This document shows positions 62,958 to 64,000 of a stretch of 64,000 bases of DNA, in pieces. Within the stretch, counting starts at the first letter, position 1; every line of letters begins with the position of its first letter. This stretch comes from Paraburkholderia sediminicola (lineage in GTDB: Bacteria; Pseudomonadota; Gammaproteobacteria; Burkholderiales; Burkholderiaceae). Location of the stretch: assembly GCF_902859805.1 (NCBI RefSeq), contig NZ_CADIKC010000016.1, positions 1 through 64,000 on the forward strand, read 5' to 3'. The translations under genes were made by a program, and so were the position numbers. The notes under the pieces were generated by a model, which searched no databases, was not told the DNA's origin, and worked only from the letters and a program-made list of their open reading frames with translations.

Positions 62958-64000
62958 TTACGGATAAAAAATCTGTACGCGGAAATTGGACGCGACCGCA
63001 TTGCCCGTGTCGAGATGCACGATCATGGTCTGGGTCGTGTGCGCCGGCAGTCCGGCCGCGATCGGCGTGCCGGGTGCGACGTAGTCTTGCGGCCACAACA
63101 CGCGGCGCACGGCGACATTGTTCTGGTCGTCGAGCAGCGTGAGTTCGATGGCCGGGTAGGCCAGCGCAACATTGGCGCGGTTGCGCAGCGGCATCTTCAG
63201 TTCGAGCTTGTGCGGGCCGTCGATCTGCCGCAGGTCGGACGGCTCGACCTGCAAACCGTCGATGTCGTGCGGCGGCGTGATCTGGCAGCCGAGCTGTGCG
63301 CAGGCCTTTACGTAGAGCGTCTGCGAGCGTGGGAAGTAGACCTGCACGGTTTCCCGCTGCCACCAGGCGAGTTGCGCGAGCAGGGCGATGACCAGCAGCG
63401 CGGCGACCACCGAGCCGAAGATGATCCAGCCGAGGCGGCGCGGTTCGGCCGGGCGTGTTTCGCGTACTACCGGGAAGGGATCGACGCCGTCATGCACCGG
63501 TTGGACCGCGAAGGGTTCGCCGCTCGATCCAAATGAGGCCGGGCTTGGGCCCGAACCACCGCCCGTGCCGCTTGCACCCGTTCCGGCCGCCGCAGCTACG
63601 CTTGCAGCGCCTACGCCTGCCGCACCTAAGCCGGCCGCACCGAAATGCGGTTCATTGTCAGGAATGCCATGCAAGCTGGCCGGCTCGCGCAAAACCGGCT
63701 CGTCAGCATCAGCAAGATGTTCGGAAGGACGTTCGGTCTTGTGCCAGACCCGTGGCGCTGCTTCCGCAGACGGATTGGCCTCGGGGGCGAAAGGCTCACG
63801 CGGCAGCTCCGCGGGCGACTCGGCCTCGTGGGCGACGGGTTCGAGCGGCGCGTTCGCGAGACTGGGTTCGTGGTCGGTAGGAATCGGTGCGGTGAAGGCG
63901 CTCGCCGGCAGTTCCGGCTCGGTAGCGTGACGCGGGGTGACCGCAACGCCTGCGCCGGTGGAGATCGGCGTAAGCGGCAGATTGCTGGCGTTGTGAAGCA
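62958..64000 (-). CDS. DUF3426 (zinc-ribbon, MJ0042-type) membrane protein, 5' part cut by window edge
   Basis: The frame is open without stops from the stop codon at 62958 to the right edge, so the visible part (about 347 codons) lacks its N-terminus. It begins with a Pro/Ala/Glu-rich linker (segments such as TEPELPASAFTAP), then a Gly/Ala stretch, one membrane helix (LGWIIFGSVVAALLVIALLA) and a C-terminal DUF3426 domain (VKACAQLGCQITPP, LRQIDGPHKLELKMPLRN, WPQDYVAPGTPIAAGLPAH). In burkholderias this gene usually starts with an MJ0042 zinc finger and sits beside prmA. A TTG at 63692 is an internal codon, not the start. Confidence 0.82.
   Translation of the reverse strand, partial: LHNASNLPLTPISTGAGVAVTPRHATEPELPASAFTAPIPTDHEPSLANAPLEPVAHEAESPAELPREPFAPEANPSAEAAPRVWHKTERPSEHLADADEPVLREPASLHGIPDNEPHFGAAGLGAAGVGAASVAAAAGTGASGTGGGSGPSPASFGSSGEPFAVQPVHDGVDPFPVVRETRPAEPRRLGWIIFGSVVAALLVIALLAQLAWWQRETVQVYFPRSQTLYVKACAQLGCQITPPHDIDGLQVEPSDLRQIDGPHKLELKMPLRNRANVALAYPAIELTLLDDQNNVAVRRVLWPQDYVAPGTPIAAGLPAHTTQTMIVHLDTGNAVASNFRVQIFYP

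Overview
This is a core chromosomal segment from a high-GC betaproteobacterium of the family Burkholderiaceae, most likely Paraburkholderia or Burkholderia. That placement is an inference from the 5S rRNA 3' end, an OpcP/Omp38-type porin, the complete beta-proteobacterial division and cell-wall (dcw) cluster, the ftsZ-peroxiredoxin-lpxC order, and an H1-like Lys/Ala/Pro histone. I see no prophage, insertion sequence, CRISPR array or genomic island. Almost every gene has a recognisable housekeeping function, and gene density is high.

Layout. 1-103: end of an rRNA operon (5S 3' end and its terminator). 292-7910: accessory metabolism and envelope genes (M20 amidohydrolase, a lone molybdopterin oxidoreductase, FadD, a porin, Coq7). 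8184-25724: the dcw cluster mraZ-rsmH-ftsL-ftsI-murE-murF-mraY-murD-ftsW-murG-murC-ddl-ftsQ-ftsA-ftsZ, all on the + strand. Many of its junctions are 4-base ATGA overlaps, and it is headed by a promoter and a four-unit MraZ repeat box. 25986-31366: peroxiredoxin, lpxC, a DciA/DUF721 protein and secA. 31518-36051: argJ, a DUF815 ATPase, mutT, then on the minus strand yacG, zapD and coaE. 36055-39562: a minus-strand pilB-pilC-pilD set. 39695-45693: CorC/HlyC protein, tRNA-Pro(CGG), ispB, rplU-rpmA-obgE and proB. 45808-52105: a CNP1-like lipoprotein, rppH, proS, marC, hpt and ffh. 52187-54058: a CcsA-like protein, a PP0621-type protein and ampD. 54177-59533: class Ia ribonucleotide reductase nrdA and nrdB with an elaborate control region. 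59976-64000: the H1-like histone, a glycine-zipper lipoprotein, a PfkB-family kinase, tpx, and a DUF3426 protein cut by the window edge.

How the genes work together. The dcw genes build the UDP-MurNAc-pentapeptide (MurC, D, E, F and Ddl), attach it to the lipid carrier (MraY, MurG), polymerise and cross-link it at the septum (FtsW, FtsI), and organise the Z ring (FtsA, FtsZ, FtsQ, FtsL). ZapD, AmpD (muropeptide recycling), IspB (octaprenyl side chain for quinones) and LpxC (lipid A) extend this envelope and division theme. The ribonucleotide reductase, MutT, the DciA-like protein and the histone concern DNA precursors and chromosome biology.

The most interesting non-coding signals are these. 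(1) The nrdA promoter carries two NrdR boxes 31 bp apart, followed by three DnaA-box-like 9-mers in an exact 12-bp ladder. (2) A roughly 700-base, T-poor spacer separates nrdA from nrdB. (3) A strongly structured stretch ends in an orphan minus-strand terminator between nrdB and the histone gene, and may be an undescribed small RNA. (4) Mutually exclusive hairpins lie upstream of lpxC. (5) A four-unit MraZ operator sits at the head of the dcw cluster. No wholly new protein system was recognised.
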